Source of the DNA: Hyphomicrobiales bacterium
Lineage (GTDB): Bacteria; Pseudomonadota; Alphaproteobacteria; Rhizobiales; Rhizobiaceae
Assembly: GCA_900471605.1 (NCBI GenBank)
Contig: UCEY01000025.1
Coordinates: 1-64,000, forward strand
Direction of reading: 5' to 3'
Length of the DNA stretch: 64,000 nt
In this document: one piece after another, positions 35,063 to 44,046 of the stretch
Numbering within the stretch: position 1 is the stretch's first letter
Layout: the number at the start of each line of letters is the position of its first letter
Position numbers and translations under genes: made by a program
The notes under the pieces: generated by a model
The model's input: only the letters and a program-made list of their open reading frames with translations
Told to the model about the DNA's origin: nothing
Database searches by the model: none

Positions 35063-35887
35063 TCAGGTTCGCGGATTGAGGGCATCGCGCAGACCGTCGC
35101 CCAGGAGATTGAAGCCGACGGCAACGATGGCGATCGCCGTGCTCGGCCAGATCAGGATACCGGCACTCAGATGCATGTAGCGGCGCGCTTCCGAGACCAT
35201 CAGGCCCCATTCGGCGGCCGGCGGCTGGGCGCCGAGGCCGAGAAAGCTCAACGTCGCAAACAGCATGACCGCAAAGGAAACGCGGATCGTCATCTCCACG
35301 ATGATCGGTGCAATCACGTTCGGCAGCATTTCCCGGAAGATGATGTAGCCTGAGCTTTCTCCGCGGGCGATTGCCGCGTTAACATAGTCCTGCTTGCGCA
35401 CCGACAGCGCGACGCTGCGAGTGATACGCGCCATGCCCGGCGCAAAGGCGATGGCGACTGCGATCAGCGCGTTGATCGTGCTCGAACCGAGAAGATTGAC
35501 CACCAGAAGTGCAAACAACAGGCTCGGGATCGACATGACGGCGTCGATGGTGCGCATGATCAATTCGTCTGCCCGCCCGCCGAGAAAGGCCGAGGTGGTG
35601 CCGATGAACGCGCCGATGAGCGTGCCGGCGATGGTTGCGAGCACCGCCATGACGACGGTGGCGCGGGCGCCGATCAGCAGGCGGCTGAAAATGTCGCGGC
35701 CGTATTGGTCTGTCCCCAGCCAGAAGGCGAGGCTCGGCCCCTTGTAGCGTGTAAGCGGCGAGAGGCCTTCCGGATCATGCGGCGCAAGCATTGGCCCGAA
35801 CAGTACGACCAGCAGCACCAAAAGGACGAGCACCATGCCGATGGCGCCCTGCGGCGTGCGCAGGAGGCGTTTGATGAAATCAGTCAT
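35063..35887 (-). CDS. Peptide-type ABC transporter permease (DppC type)
   Basis: The 274-residue inner-membrane protein has an N-terminal DppC-like region (MTDFIKRLLRTPQGAIGM, FWLGTDQYGRDIFSRLL), six membrane helices and the EAA loop (YVNAAIARGESSGYIIFREMLPN) that contacts the ATPase. LGLGAQPPAAEWGLMVSEAR is the usual C-terminal block. The start at the ATG at 35887 overlaps the upstream permease end by 8 nt. It forms the heterodimeric channel with the DppB-type partner. Confidence 0.9.
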   Translation of the reverse strand: MTDFIKRLLRTPQGAIGMVLVLLVLLVVLFGPMLAPHDPEGLSPLTRYKGPSLAFWLGTDQYGRDIFSRLLIGARATVVMAVLATIAGTLIGAFIGTTSAFLGGRADELIMRTIDAVMSIPSLLFALLVVNLLGSSTINALIAVAIAFAPGMARITRSVALSVRKQDYVNAAIARGESSGYIIFREMLPNVIAPIIVEMTIRVSFAVMLFATLSFLGLGAQPPAAEWGLMVSEARRYMHLSAGILIWPSTAIAIVAVGFNLLGDGLRDALNPRT

Positions 35888-36827
35888 ACTGGATCCTCTT
35901 GTCGAGCCAGGCATAGAGGATGTCGGCGATGAAATTGACGATAGAATAGGTAGCCGCCATGATCAGCACCCCGGCCTGGATGGCGGGCAGGTCACGCGCC
36001 TGGATCGCCACGATCAGCTGCCGGCCGATGCCGGGAATGGCAAAGATCTCTTCGACGACGATGACGCCCCCGAGGAGATAACCGACATCGAGCGCTACGA
36101 TGGTGATGGTCGGCAGCAGGGCGTTGCGCAGCGCGTGGCGACGAAGGACTTTTCCGCGTGAAATTCCCTTCAACCGCGCCGCGCGGATATAGTCGGTGTG
36201 CAGCACATCGACGAGTTCCGAGCGCACCATGCGCGAGACATGGGCGATCAGGATGACCGAGATGACACAGACCGGCAGGACCAGATGGGCGATGCCGCTG
36301 CCGAAGTTTTCGGTAAGCGGCACATAACCGGTCGGCGGCAGCCATTTCATCAGGTCGGCAAAAACGAGGACCGCAAGGGTCGCCGTGACAAATTCGGGGA
36401 GCGCCACGCCGGCATAAGAGATCAAGCTGACAACCATGTCGGCGATCTTTCCGCGACGGACGGCGGCGATGATGCCGAGCGGAATGGCGAGGACCAGCAT
36501 GAGGCCGATCGACAGGAAAGCCAAAAGCAGCGAGCGACCGAGGGCCTCGAACATGACCGGCCCGACAGGCTGGCCGGTGCGGAGCGAGGTGCCGAGATCC
36601 CCCTGCAGCACGTGGCCGAGCCAGGTTGCGTATTGCTGCCACACGGGAGCGTTGAGCCCCATGTTTTCGCGCAGTGCAGCGAGCGCATCCTGTGTCGCAT
36701 TCTCACCCAGCATCATGACGGCAGCATCGGCCGGCAGGATCTGCGTGATGGCGAAGACGATGAGCGAGACGATGAAGAGCGTATAGACGATCATCATCAG
36801 CCGCTTGGCTATGTAGTTCGGGGACAC
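35880..36827 (-). CDS. Peptide-type ABC transporter permease (DppB type)
   Basis: About 315 residues from the GTG at 36827, which has AAGGAA 8 nt upstream; a reading from an ATG at 36875 would start inside the stem of an intercistronic hairpin and add 16 charged residues. Six membrane helices, the DppB N-terminal IAKRLMMIVYTLFIVSLIVF helix and the EAA loop (YIRAARLKGISRGKVLRRHALRN) are clear, as is VEEIFAIPGIGRQL. It pairs with the DppC-type permease. Confidence 0.9.
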   Translation of the reverse strand: MSPNYIAKRLMMIVYTLFIVSLIVFAITQILPADAAVMMLGENATQDALAALRENMGLNAPVWQQYATWLGHVLQGDLGTSLRTGQPVGPVMFEALGRSLLLAFLSIGLMLVLAIPLGIIAAVRRGKIADMVVSLISYAGVALPEFVTATLAVLVFADLMKWLPPTGYVPLTENFGSGIAHLVLPVCVISVILIAHVSRMVRSELVDVLHTDYIRAARLKGISRGKVLRRHALRNALLPTITIVALDVGYLLGGVIVVEEIFAIPGIGRQLIVAIQARDLPAIQAGVLIMAATYSIVNFIADILYAWLDKRIQYD

Positions 36828-36848
36828 GGTCGTGTTCCTTGTTGCAGG

Positions 36849-36873
36849 GCCGGACGCTCGGCGAGCGTCCGGC
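36849..36873 (-). terminator. Intercistronic hairpin after the binding-protein gene
   Basis: A perfect 11-bp inverted repeat (GCCGGACGCTC at 36849-36859, GAGCGTCCGGC at 36863-36873) with a 3-base loop lies in the 57-bp gap between the binding-protein stop and the first permease. Such hairpins often keep binding-protein messenger in excess over the membrane subunits. No U tract follows. Confidence 0.65.
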
Positions 36874-36884
36874 ATTGTTCGGGA

Positions 36885-38435
36885 TCAGCCGCGCTTCGGA
36901 GCCTTGTCGGTCAGGGAGGCGTAATCGAGACGGAAGACCGAGGCGCGCGGATGTGCTTCGTAGCCGCTGACCCAACTGCGCTTGGCAGACAGCACATCGA
37001 AGAAGGACGGGATGATCGAGGGCACCTCCTCGTTCATCAATTCCTGCGCCTTGGTGTAAAGTTCGGTACGCTTGGCGGCGTCGATCGTGCCGCGCGCTTC
37101 GGCGATCAGGGCGTCGAAGGCCTTGTTGTTCCAGCGCGTCTCGTTCCAGGAGGCATCCGAGGTGTAGAGGAGCTTGAAGATGCCGTCCGGCGTCGGCTGC
37201 ATGTTGTAGAAGCCGACGTAGAAGCTGCCCTTCTTCCAGACCTGCTCGAGATAGGTGGCGTGCGGCATCGTCTGGACGTTGATGGTAATACCGGCTTCCT
37301 TGGCCATTTCCTTGAGAGCGACCGCGAGCTGCGTGCGTACCGCCGGGCGGTCGGAGGCGATCAGCGTGGCTTCCAGCCCCTTGGGGAAACCGGCTTCGGC
37401 GAGCAGCTTCTTGGCTTCGGCGATATTCTTCTGGCGCTGCTTGGCAGGCTTGAAGAACTGGTAGGACGGGTTCAGCGGTGTGTCGTTGCCGGGCGTGCCG
37501 AAACCTTCGGTCACGAAATTGACCATGGCCTCGCGGTCGACGGTCAGCGCAATCGCGCGGCGGACCCGCGGATCGTTGAACGGAGCCGTGTCGCAGCCGA
37601 AGTTGATGTTGCAGAACTGGCCAGACGGCGTGCGCAGAACATTGACGCCGTCATTGCCGTCGAGACGCAGGTATTCGGTCGGCTGCAGCGTCGAGATGAT
37701 GTCGATATTGCCGGCGATCATCGCCGAACCTTCGGCGGAGATGTCCGGGAACACCTGGACCTCGATACGGTCAAGATAGGGGCGTGCCGGGTCGTAATAG
37801 TTCGGGTTGCGCTCGACGACGATCAGGCGGTCCGGCTCGTAGGACACGAGCTTGAACGGGCCGGTGCCGACTGCCTTGGTGGACAGGCTCTTGAGGTCGC
37901 CGGTGGCGATCGCGGCCGGAATGATGCGGGCGTTGGTGTAGGCCATGGCGACAGGCAGATCGGCATAGGCGACCGACAGCTTGAACAGGACCGTGGTATC
38001 GTCGACTGCGACGATGTCGGTGATCGGGCCGACATTGTTGCGGCCGGGTGATGCGGTTGCCGGATCGAGGATGGTCTTGAAGGTGGCGACGACGTCCTTG
38101 GCCGTGAACGGCGAGCCGTCATGGAAGGTGACGCCCTTGCGCAGCTTGAACGTCCATTCCGTCAGCCCACCATTGGGGGTCCAGCTTTCGGCCAGGTCCG
38201 GCTCGACGGACATGTCGACCCTCAGGCGTGTCAGGTTGCTGTAGAGCAGCTCGGTCACCAGATATTCCGGGTTGACGCGCGTCAGCAGCGGATGGATGAC
38301 GCTTGCGGCCTGATCGACCGAGATGCGCAGCGTGCCGCCCCTGGCCGGCTTTGCAGTCTGCGCCAGACCAAGCGCCGGTGCAGCAAAGACGGCGGCGGTG
38401 CCGGCGAGGAAGAAGCGACGTTTCATTTCCAGCAT
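36885..38435 (-). CDS. Peptide-type ABC transporter substrate-binding protein (SBP family 5)
   Basis: The 516-residue periplasmic protein starts with a twin-arginine-like signal (MKRRFFLAGTAAVFAAPALG, cleavage near GLAQTA). Family 5 features: LAESWTPNGGLTEWTFKLRKG, then GVTFHDGSPFTAKDV, and DPRVRRAIALTVDREAM. It captures a peptide-like solute for the permease/ATPase genes downstream. The two M20 amidohydrolases flanking the transporter suggest N-acylated or dipeptide-like ligands. The ligand cannot be named from sequence. Confidence 0.9.
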   Translation of the reverse strand: MLEMKRRFFLAGTAAVFAAPALGLAQTAKPARGGTLRISVDQAASVIHPLLTRVNPEYLVTELLYSNLTRLRVDMSVEPDLAESWTPNGGLTEWTFKLRKGVTFHDGSPFTAKDVVATFKTILDPATASPGRNNVGPITDIVAVDDTTVLFKLSVAYADLPVAMAYTNARIIPAAIATGDLKSLSTKAVGTGPFKLVSYEPDRLIVVERNPNYYDPARPYLDRIEVQVFPDISAEGSAMIAGNIDIISTLQPTEYLRLDGNDGVNVLRTPSGQFCNINFGCDTAPFNDPRVRRAIALTVDREAMVNFVTEGFGTPGNDTPLNPSYQFFKPAKQRQKNIAEAKKLLAEAGFPKGLEATLIASDRPAVRTQLAVALKEMAKEAGITINVQTMPHATYLEQVWKKGSFYVGFYNMQPTPDGIFKLLYTSDASWNETRWNNKAFDALIAEARGTIDAAKRTELYTKAQELMNEEVPSIIPSFFDVLSAKRSWVSGYEAHPRASVFRLDYASLTDKAPKRG

Positions 38436-38454
38436 TTTTTAGTTCCCTTATGTT

Positions 38455-39768
38455 TCAGACGCGGTTTTCAGGAATGGAGTCGGCGGCAAAATCCGCCGCG
38501 AGGTAGGCCAGTATGCTTTTCGCCAGAGCGATGACGTCCTGACGGGTGGTATGCTCTTCAGGACTATGGATGCAGCTTTCCGGCCGGCCGAGCCCGCCCA
38601 GCAGCACCTCCTGCGTGAAGCCGGCCTTCTGCACGTAGCCAAAGTCGGAACAGCTTGCGGCGCCCCATTTCTGAAAGTCTTCCGGCTTGTAGCCGAAGCC
38701 CAGCGACAGCGCCTTTTGCCAGCGCGGCCAATGAGGACCGTCCGGATCGTCGGTCGGGATCAGGTGGCCGACGAGATCGATTTCAAGCCCCAGTCCCATC
38801 CCGGCAATGCTGTCACGGATCAGGCTTTCGATCTCGGCGCGCGCCGCCTCGTAGCTCTCTTCCGGGGCGTAACGCCGGCTGACGAGAATCTTGATTTCGG
38901 CCGGGACCTGTCCGCCGGCAGTGCCGCCGTTCACGGCCGAAATGGAAAGCTGCGGCCGCAGCGGACCCGATGCGTGCGGCGGCGGCTTCAGTGCGGATGC
39001 CCGGCTGGCCACATCCGGCTTCAATGCCGTCAGGGCATTGAGCACAGGCAAGGCGCCTTCTATGGCATTGATGCCGGAGCCGGTGCGGTTGCCTTCTCCC
39101 GCATGGACGGCGTGCCCCCTGATCGTTACCTGAAGATGAAAGACGCCAAAGCAGCCCGCCCAGATACGCGGCGCCGCCGACCCGTTGAAATTCACGATAT
39201 GGCCTTTCAGCATGCCCTGCTCCGCCAGATACCGAATGCCGGGATAAAGCCCGCCTTCCTCGTCGGTACACAGAAGCAGCATCGGATCGTAATACAGCGG
39301 CAGGCCGCATTTCTTGGCGGCCCGGAGTGCCAGCAGGGTTGCAGCGATCGTGCCCTTCATGTCGGCGGCCCCCAAGCCGAAGAGATGGTCGCCCTCGACC
39401 GTCAACTTCAGCGGATCGCGGCTCCAGCCGGGCGCCACGGGCACGGTATCGACATGATAATAGAAGCCGCAGACAGGCTTTCCCGTTTCGCGGGTCGCGA
39501 CAAGATTGGTCCGTTCGCCGGAGGCGGGCCCACCGGCCACGTACCAGAGATCACGCGGCACGACGACGCGATCGAACTCGAAGCCCAGCGGCGCGAGGAG
39601 CTCCGCCATCAGATCGGCGAATGCGCCATAGCCCAGACCCGGGGGAAATGAGGTGTCGATTTCCACCATCCGCGCCAGATCATCGACAGCGACCTCGACA
39701 TCAAGCTCAATCGCTGCCATGGCAGAGTCAAAGATCTGTTGCGAAGAAGCTGGCTGCGGCTTGTTCAT
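38455..39768 (-). CDS. M20-family deacylase/deacetylase (ArgE/DapE-like), first gene of ABC operon
   Basis: The 437-residue protein has the main M20 motifs: YYHVDTVPV (His and Asp ligands), GAADMKGTIA (bridging Asp), CTDEEGG (catalytic Glu and ligand Glu) and the C-terminal CIHSPEEHT (ligand His). The site that usually reads GEP is NFNGSAAP, so one ligand looks replaced. VTIRGHAVHAGEG marks the dimerisation domain. The ATG at 39768 has GAGGA upstream. It is the first of six genes in the operon and faces a GntR/UTRA regulator gene. It should hydrolyse an amide bond of the imported compound. Confidence 0.85.
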   Translation of the reverse strand: MNKPQPASSQQIFDSAMAAIELDVEVAVDDLARMVEIDTSFPPGLGYGAFADLMAELLAPLGFEFDRVVVPRDLWYVAGGPASGERTNLVATRETGKPVCGFYYHVDTVPVAPGWSRDPLKLTVEGDHLFGLGAADMKGTIAATLLALRAAKKCGLPLYYDPMLLLCTDEEGGLYPGIRYLAEQGMLKGHIVNFNGSAAPRIWAGCFGVFHLQVTIRGHAVHAGEGNRTGSGINAIEGALPVLNALTALKPDVASRASALKPPPHASGPLRPQLSISAVNGGTAGGQVPAEIKILVSRRYAPEESYEAARAEIESLIRDSIAGMGLGLEIDLVGHLIPTDDPDGPHWPRWQKALSLGFGYKPEDFQKWGAASCSDFGYVQKAGFTQEVLLGGLGRPESCIHSPEEHTTRQDVIALAKSILAYLAADFAADSIPENRV

Positions 39769-39823
39769 GGCAGTGTCCTCGGCACCCGTCGCGCCAGCCT
39801 CCTCAGCTTGCGCTTTAATATAA

Positions 39824-39833
39824 ACTATATAGT
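39824..39833. promoter_or_regulatory. Palindrome in the M20 / GntR divergent region
   Basis: ACTATATAGT is a perfect 10-bp palindrome in an AT-rich patch of the 116-bp gap between the M20 operon and the GntR/UTRA gene. GntR/HutC-type proteins bind short AT-rich palindromes, so it may be the regulator's site, but it could equally be part of a -10 region. Confidence 0.35.
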
Positions 39834-39884
39834 AATACTGCGTAGATCGAGACCATGAGTCAACTCCAAAGAAGAGGCAAATAG

Positions 39885-40649
39885 TTGCCGGAATCGCCTA
39901 ATAATTCATCAGAAGGGATGAGGCTGACGGAATTGTCCCTGCCGCTTTATGAGGTGGTCAAGCGCCAGATCACCGAAGCGATCATGATCGGCAAACTGGT
40001 ACCGGGCTCGGTTCTGCCCAGCGAAGTGGCGCTGTCGCAGACCTACGGAGTGGCCGTCGGCACCATTCGCCGAGCCTTGATGGACCTGACCAATGACGGC
40101 CTTCTGAGCCGCCGCCGCAAGACGGGCACTGTCGTCACCGGCCGCAAGCCGCAGCACAGCCTGCGACTGTTTTTCCAATATTTCCGGCTGCACGGGCTGG
40201 ACGGCTCTCTCAGCAAGTCGGTCACCAAGGTAACGTCGCTCGACAGGAGCCTCGCCTCCCCCGGCGACGCGCGGAAACTCCAGATCGATGAAGGGTCGCC
40301 GATCGTCAACTTCCACCGGGTGCGCTACATCGACGATCGGCCGATCATGCACGAGACGCTGACGCTTTCCTGCGAACGGGTTCCGGACTTCCCGCAGAGG
40401 GCTGAAGAGATCCCTCCGCTCTTCTACCTGCATCTGTTGGAAAATTACGGGATACGCATCTCGGCCATACGGGAACAGATCGGAGCCGATCTGGCAGATG
40501 ATTCCGATGCCCGGTGGCTGGACCTGACCCTGCCGGCCGCCGTGCTGACAATCGACGAAGTCGCCTACGATCAACTCGCGGTCCCCATTCTCATATCCGC
40601 ACATCGCGCCACGACCGCTCATCATAGGTATGTCAATGAGATACAATGA
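39885..40649 (+). CDS. GntR-family regulator, HutC/UTRA type
   Basis: The 254-residue protein has an N-terminal GntR winged helix-turn-helix (about residues 18-85: PLYEVVKRQITEAIMIGKLV, LPSEVALSQTYGVAVGTIRR, RRKTGTVV) and a C-terminal UTRA ligand-binding domain (FHRVRYIDDRPIMHET and DEVAYDQLAVPI). The start is TTG at 39885 with AGAGG 7 nt upstream; an in-frame ATG at 39918 has no properly spaced site. It is divergent from the M20/ABC operon, which it most likely represses until the substrate or a product binds. Confidence 0.87.
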   Translation: MPESPNNSSEGMRLTELSLPLYEVVKRQITEAIMIGKLVPGSVLPSEVALSQTYGVAVGTIRRALMDLTNDGLLSRRRKTGTVVTGRKPQHSLRLFFQYFRLHGLDGSLSKSVTKVTSLDRSLASPGDARKLQIDEGSPIVNFHRVRYIDDRPIMHETLTLSCERVPDFPQRAEEIPPLFYLHLLENYGIRISAIREQIGADLADDSDARWLDLTLPAAVLTIDEVAYDQLAVPILISAHRATTAHHRYVNEIQ

Positions 40650-40773
40650 GTATCCGGTCTTTGGTTACGGTGGTGCGGCGGCGGCCGGAATGCGCAAATC
40701 GGCCGGCTGAGATTGCCCGGCCTATAAGCTTTGTTCATAGTGGCCGCAGATCGCCTGACTGAGAGCGGGAAAC

Positions 40774-41703
40774 ATGAATAACAATCTACAGCGGCTTGAT
40801 CTTCGTCAGTTGCGGCACTTCCTGGCAGTCGTTCACACTGGCAGCTTCAGCATGGCAGCCGAGAATCTACGGCTTACCCAGCCCGCTCTGAGCAAGAGCA
40901 TCCGCAGCATGGAACAGGCGCTTGGGGTCCGGTTGCTCGACCGCGGGCCGAGTGGCGTTCAGGCCACCCTGTTCGGGCAGCGCCTGATCGGCTACAGCGA
41001 GCTGCTGCTGTCGTTGGCCAACGAGGCCGTCGATGAAATAGACGCGCTCCGGGGTGCACGGCGGGGTTCGCTTCGGATCGGAAGCATGGCGGCCGCCTTG
41101 CGGCAGCTTATCCCCGACGCGTTGAACCATTTTGCCGTCGCACGCCCGGATGTCGGCCTCATGGTACACGAGGGCACAAATGAAGTCCTGCTTCCCCAAC
41201 TCTTCGCCGGAAAGCTCGACGTCGTCTTCACCGTCAAGCCCAGCGAAATCCTGAACGAGGATTTCGAGTGGAGGCTGGTGGCGAGGGAGCCGGTGCAGAT
41301 CGTAGCCCACCAATCACATCCGCTCGCAAATCGTGAACATCTGGCGGTCGCTGACCTGGCCGAATATAGCTGGGTTCTGCCGCCGCTGCCCGAGACGGAC
41401 AGGCTGCTGCTCGAATCTCTGTTCCGCAGTGCCGGCCTACCCAAACCCGTGGTGGCCGTGGAAACGACATCGATAAATTTCCTGACCTCAATGGTTTCGC
41501 GGACCCATCACCTGGCCTACCTGACGCGGGCAAACCTTCAGGGCAGCGGGCTGGGGCTGGTTGCGCTCGACTTCAATGAAATCTTGCTGACGCGGGACAT
41601 ATATGCCGTCTTTCGCCGCAAGGGCGACGTCCGCCCGACCGTCTCGGTACTTCTGAAGGAAATCGAGCGGTCCAGCGATACAGGCGCATCGGCGTCGGAA
41701 TAG
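40774..41703 (+). CDS. LysR-family transcriptional regulator
   Basis: The 309-residue protein has the LysR helix-turn-helix (LRQLRHFLAVVHTGSFSMAA, LTQPALSKSIRSMEQALG) and an effector domain with VAREPVQIVAHQSHPLAN. It is convergent with the NanE-NanK gene (11 bp between stops) and separated from the GntR gene by 124 bp, so it has no divergent partner. Its target is unclear; it may act at a distance or on the adjacent operons. Confidence 0.87.
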   Translation: MNNNLQRLDLRQLRHFLAVVHTGSFSMAAENLRLTQPALSKSIRSMEQALGVRLLDRGPSGVQATLFGQRLIGYSELLLSLANEAVDEIDALRGARRGSLRIGSMAAALRQLIPDALNHFAVARPDVGLMVHEGTNEVLLPQLFAGKLDVVFTVKPSEILNEDFEWRLVAREPVQIVAHQSHPLANREHLAVADLAEYSWVLPPLPETDRLLLESLFRSAGLPKPVVAVETTSINFLTSMVSRTHHLAYLTRANLQGSGLGLVALDFNEILLTRDIYAVFRRKGDVRPTVSVLLKEIERSSDTGASASE

Positions 41704-41714
41704 ATTCCCTCGCC

Positions 41715-43241
41715 TCAGATGTCGGGCGCCATGTCAGCGGCGCCGATCGCCCCTGCTCGGTCCCCGAGCATCGCCGGGACGATCCTGAGGTCGAAATGGA
41801 GAGGCACGTGCTTGAGAACCTCACGAAGATAACCCTCGGCCAAACCGATGCCGCCGCCGATGACGATCGTCTTCGGGTCGAGCATCATCTTGATGTCGGC
41901 GCAAAGCAATGCTGTCCGCCGCGCAGAGCCTGAAATGATATCCCTCGCCCACGCCTCGCCCGCGTGCCATCGGGCAAAAACCTGCTTCGCATCGACCTCG
42001 TGCCCCGCTTCTGCCGCTTGCGCGGCCATCCAGCTGCCGGACGCCTGATCCTCCAGCGGATGCAGACCCTGGGACGGGCTGCGGATGAGGCCGAAATGCC
42101 CGGCCATTCCCGTCAATAGCCGTCCGTTGACGACGATGCCACCGCCGATCCCTGTCGAGATGGTCAGAAATACCATGTCCGCATTCTGGCCCGCGCCATA
42201 CCGGTATTCGCCCCAGGCCGCAGCCTGGGCATCGTTGAACGCCCGGACTGGCACGCCGAACAGCTCCTCCGCGCGCTGTTCCAGCGGATACGCATCCGGC
42301 ACGGCAAGTGTTGCCGGATTGAGCGCGGACCAGCGCCCTTCCCGGATCAACCCTGTCGCGGCAATTCCGATCCGCCGGTAGCGGCCCGCCCACGCCGCCG
42401 TTTCGTCAGCAATGGCGCGGAGCCATTCTCCGGGTCCAGCATCCCGTGCGGTGGCGATCGTGATTTCCTCAAGCACGTCCGCACCGCAAACCAGAGCGGC
42501 CATCGTTTTGGTTCCGCCGATATCGATCGCCAATACGGACCCCTCGGCGCTTGCCGCCAAAGCCCGCGTGACCGCCTGGTTGAACCAGGACGTGACATGC
42601 TCCGTCCTGGTGATCGCCGAACCGACCACGACTGCCGATGCCCCCGCCCGGACTGCGGCCGCCGCCTGTTCCGGAGAGCGGATGCGGCCTTCGGCAATGA
42701 CATGCGGCGTCAGGCTGCGGATGGCGGCAACGAGCGCCAGGTCCGGGTCCTCCGGCTCGGGGCCGCCGACATAACCGGACAGGGTGGTGCCGACAAAGTC
42801 CGCACCGGCTGCAAGAACCCGGCGCGCATCCGAGAGGCACGAGCAGTCTGCCATGGAAAGCCTGCCCTTGCTCTTCACCGCCTTGATCAGCGCCTCCACC
42901 GAAGCCGGCCGCACGCGATCGGTCGCATCGAACGCGATGATGTCGGCTCCTGCATCTGCCAGCGCTTCGGCATCGGCAACGAAGGGCGTGATCCGCACCG
43001 GACTGTCCGTCAGGTCGCGTTTGACAAGCCCGATGATCGGAACGCCGGTGACCGCCCGCACGGCCGCGACATAGGCCACGGATTCGATCCTCAGAGCCAC
43101 CGCGCCGGCGGCAAGCGCTGCCCTCGCAAAACCGATTACGAAATCCGCATTGTCCTGCGGCCCGCCCGGAACGGGCTGACAGGAAACGACCAAGCCTTGC
43201 ATCGTCATCTGAGCAATCACCTTCACCTTGCCACCACCCAT
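41715..43241 (-). CDS. nanEK: Fused ManNAc-6-phosphate 2-epimerase and ManNAc kinase (NanE-NanK)
   Basis: The 508-residue protein joins two enzymes of sialic acid catabolism. Residues about 10-235 are NanE: GLVVSCQPVPGG, VPIIGLVKRDLTDSPVRITPF, DIIAFDATDR, IAEGRIRSPEQA and VVGSAITRTEH. Residues about 245-508 are a ROK kinase like NanK: LAIDIGGTKTMAALV (phosphate loop), FNDAQAAAWGEYRYG, LTISTGIGGGIVVNG and IVIGGGIGLAEGY. The usual zinc-binding Cys cluster of ROK proteins is absent: GHFGLIRSPSQGLHPLEDQASG lacks it. The start is ambiguous (ATG 43241 or ATG 43208). The combined reaction turns ManNAc into GlcNAc-6-phosphate. It is divergent from the FCD-type regulator. Confidence 0.87.
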   Translation of the reverse strand: MGGGKVKVIAQMTMQGLVVSCQPVPGGPQDNADFVIGFARAALAAGAVALRIESVAYVAAVRAVTGVPIIGLVKRDLTDSPVRITPFVADAEALADAGADIIAFDATDRVRPASVEALIKAVKSKGRLSMADCSCLSDARRVLAAGADFVGTTLSGYVGGPEPEDPDLALVAAIRSLTPHVIAEGRIRSPEQAAAAVRAGASAVVVGSAITRTEHVTSWFNQAVTRALAASAEGSVLAIDIGGTKTMAALVCGADVLEEITIATARDAGPGEWLRAIADETAAWAGRYRRIGIAATGLIREGRWSALNPATLAVPDAYPLEQRAEELFGVPVRAFNDAQAAAWGEYRYGAGQNADMVFLTISTGIGGGIVVNGRLLTGMAGHFGLIRSPSQGLHPLEDQASGSWMAAQAAEAGHEVDAKQVFARWHAGEAWARDIISGSARRTALLCADIKMMLDPKTIVIGGGIGLAEGYLREVLKHVPLHFDLRIVPAMLGDRAGAIGAADMAPDI

Positions 43242-43242
43242 T

Positions 43243-43278
43243 GATATCCAATTGACAGATATCCTACAAGTGGATATG
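43243..43278. promoter_or_regulatory. Candidate operator repeats, NanE-NanK / GntR divergent region
   Basis: GATATCC occurs at 43243-43249 and 43258-43264, and its inverse GGATATG at 43272-43278. The second and third copies form ATATCC-N7-GGATAT. They lie just upstream of the nanEK start and about 40 bp upstream of the regulator start. E. coli NanR, an FCD-type GntR protein, binds short GGTATA repeats before the nan operon; these repeats are similar in kind. Binding by the adjacent regulator is inferred. Confidence 0.6.
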
Positions 43279-43317
43279 TCTCCTTCATCCTGAGCGCACA
43301 TCCGAAACGAGACCGGC

Positions 43318-44046
43318 ATGCAGATGAAGTCGATCAAGCCCCTGACCCGCGCCCCTCTCCTCCACGTTTCCGTGCAGGAAAGCATTCGCGGCTATATCAG
43401 CGACAACGGACTGCAGCCGGGCACGCTGCTTCCGGCCGAATCCGAGCTGGCAAACCAGCTCGGCGTCAGCCGCAACTCCCTGCGGGAAGGCATCAAGGCA
43501 TTGGAATCGCTTGGTGTGCTGGAATCGCGCCGCGGCGTCGGGATTTTCGTCAAGGCCTTCTCGTTCGAGCCGTTGCTCGACAATCTCGCCTATGGCCTCG
43601 GTGGTGCGCTTCGCCAGATCGAGGAAGTGATCGAGATCCGCCGCACGCTGGAAGTGGGGCTGATCGGCAAGACGCTCGACATGATCAGCGACGACGATAT
43701 CGCGGAGCTTCGCGCCACGGTGGACCGGATGCGCATCCATGCGGAGCGCGGCCAATCCTTCGCCGACGAGGACCAGCTTTTTCATACCCTGCTCTTCCGC
43801 TGCCAGAACAACGAGACCCTCGCCCGGCTCATCGATGTGTTCTGGCTCGCCTTCTACAAGGCCTCCGATTTCGTAAACCTCGACAACGTGGACCCCGTCG
43901 CGACCTGGAGGGATCACGCGGCGATCGTCGATGCTGTCGAGGCCAAGGATCTTGCGGAAGTGCAGATGCGCCTGGATCGCCACTACGAGGGCATTTCCCG
44001 GGTGATCGCCGCCAACAAAACAAGTTCACATGTGGGAGGAGCATAA
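43318..44046 (+). CDS. GntR-family regulator, FadR/FCD type
   Basis: The 242-residue protein has the GntR helix-turn-helix (SVQESIRGYISDNGLQPG, LPAESELANQLGVSRNSLRE, SRRGVGIFV) and an FCD ligand-binding domain with EIRRTLEVGLIGKTLDM, DEDQLFHTLLF and a final WRDHAAIVDAVEAKD, which supplies metal-binding Asp/His residues. It overlaps the next gene's start by one base and leads the ABC/aldolase operon, facing nanEK. It probably controls both directions, as NanR does for sialic acid genes; the inducer is likely a sugar acid. Confidence 0.87.
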   Translation: MQMKSIKPLTRAPLLHVSVQESIRGYISDNGLQPGTLLPAESELANQLGVSRNSLREGIKALESLGVLESRRGVGIFVKAFSFEPLLDNLAYGLGGALRQIEEVIEIRRTLEVGLIGKTLDMISDDDIAELRATVDRMRIHAERGQSFADEDQLFHTLLFRCQNNETLARLIDVFWLAFYKASDFVNLDNVDPVATWRDHAAIVDAVEAKDLAEVQMRLDRHYEGISRVIAANKTSSHVGGA

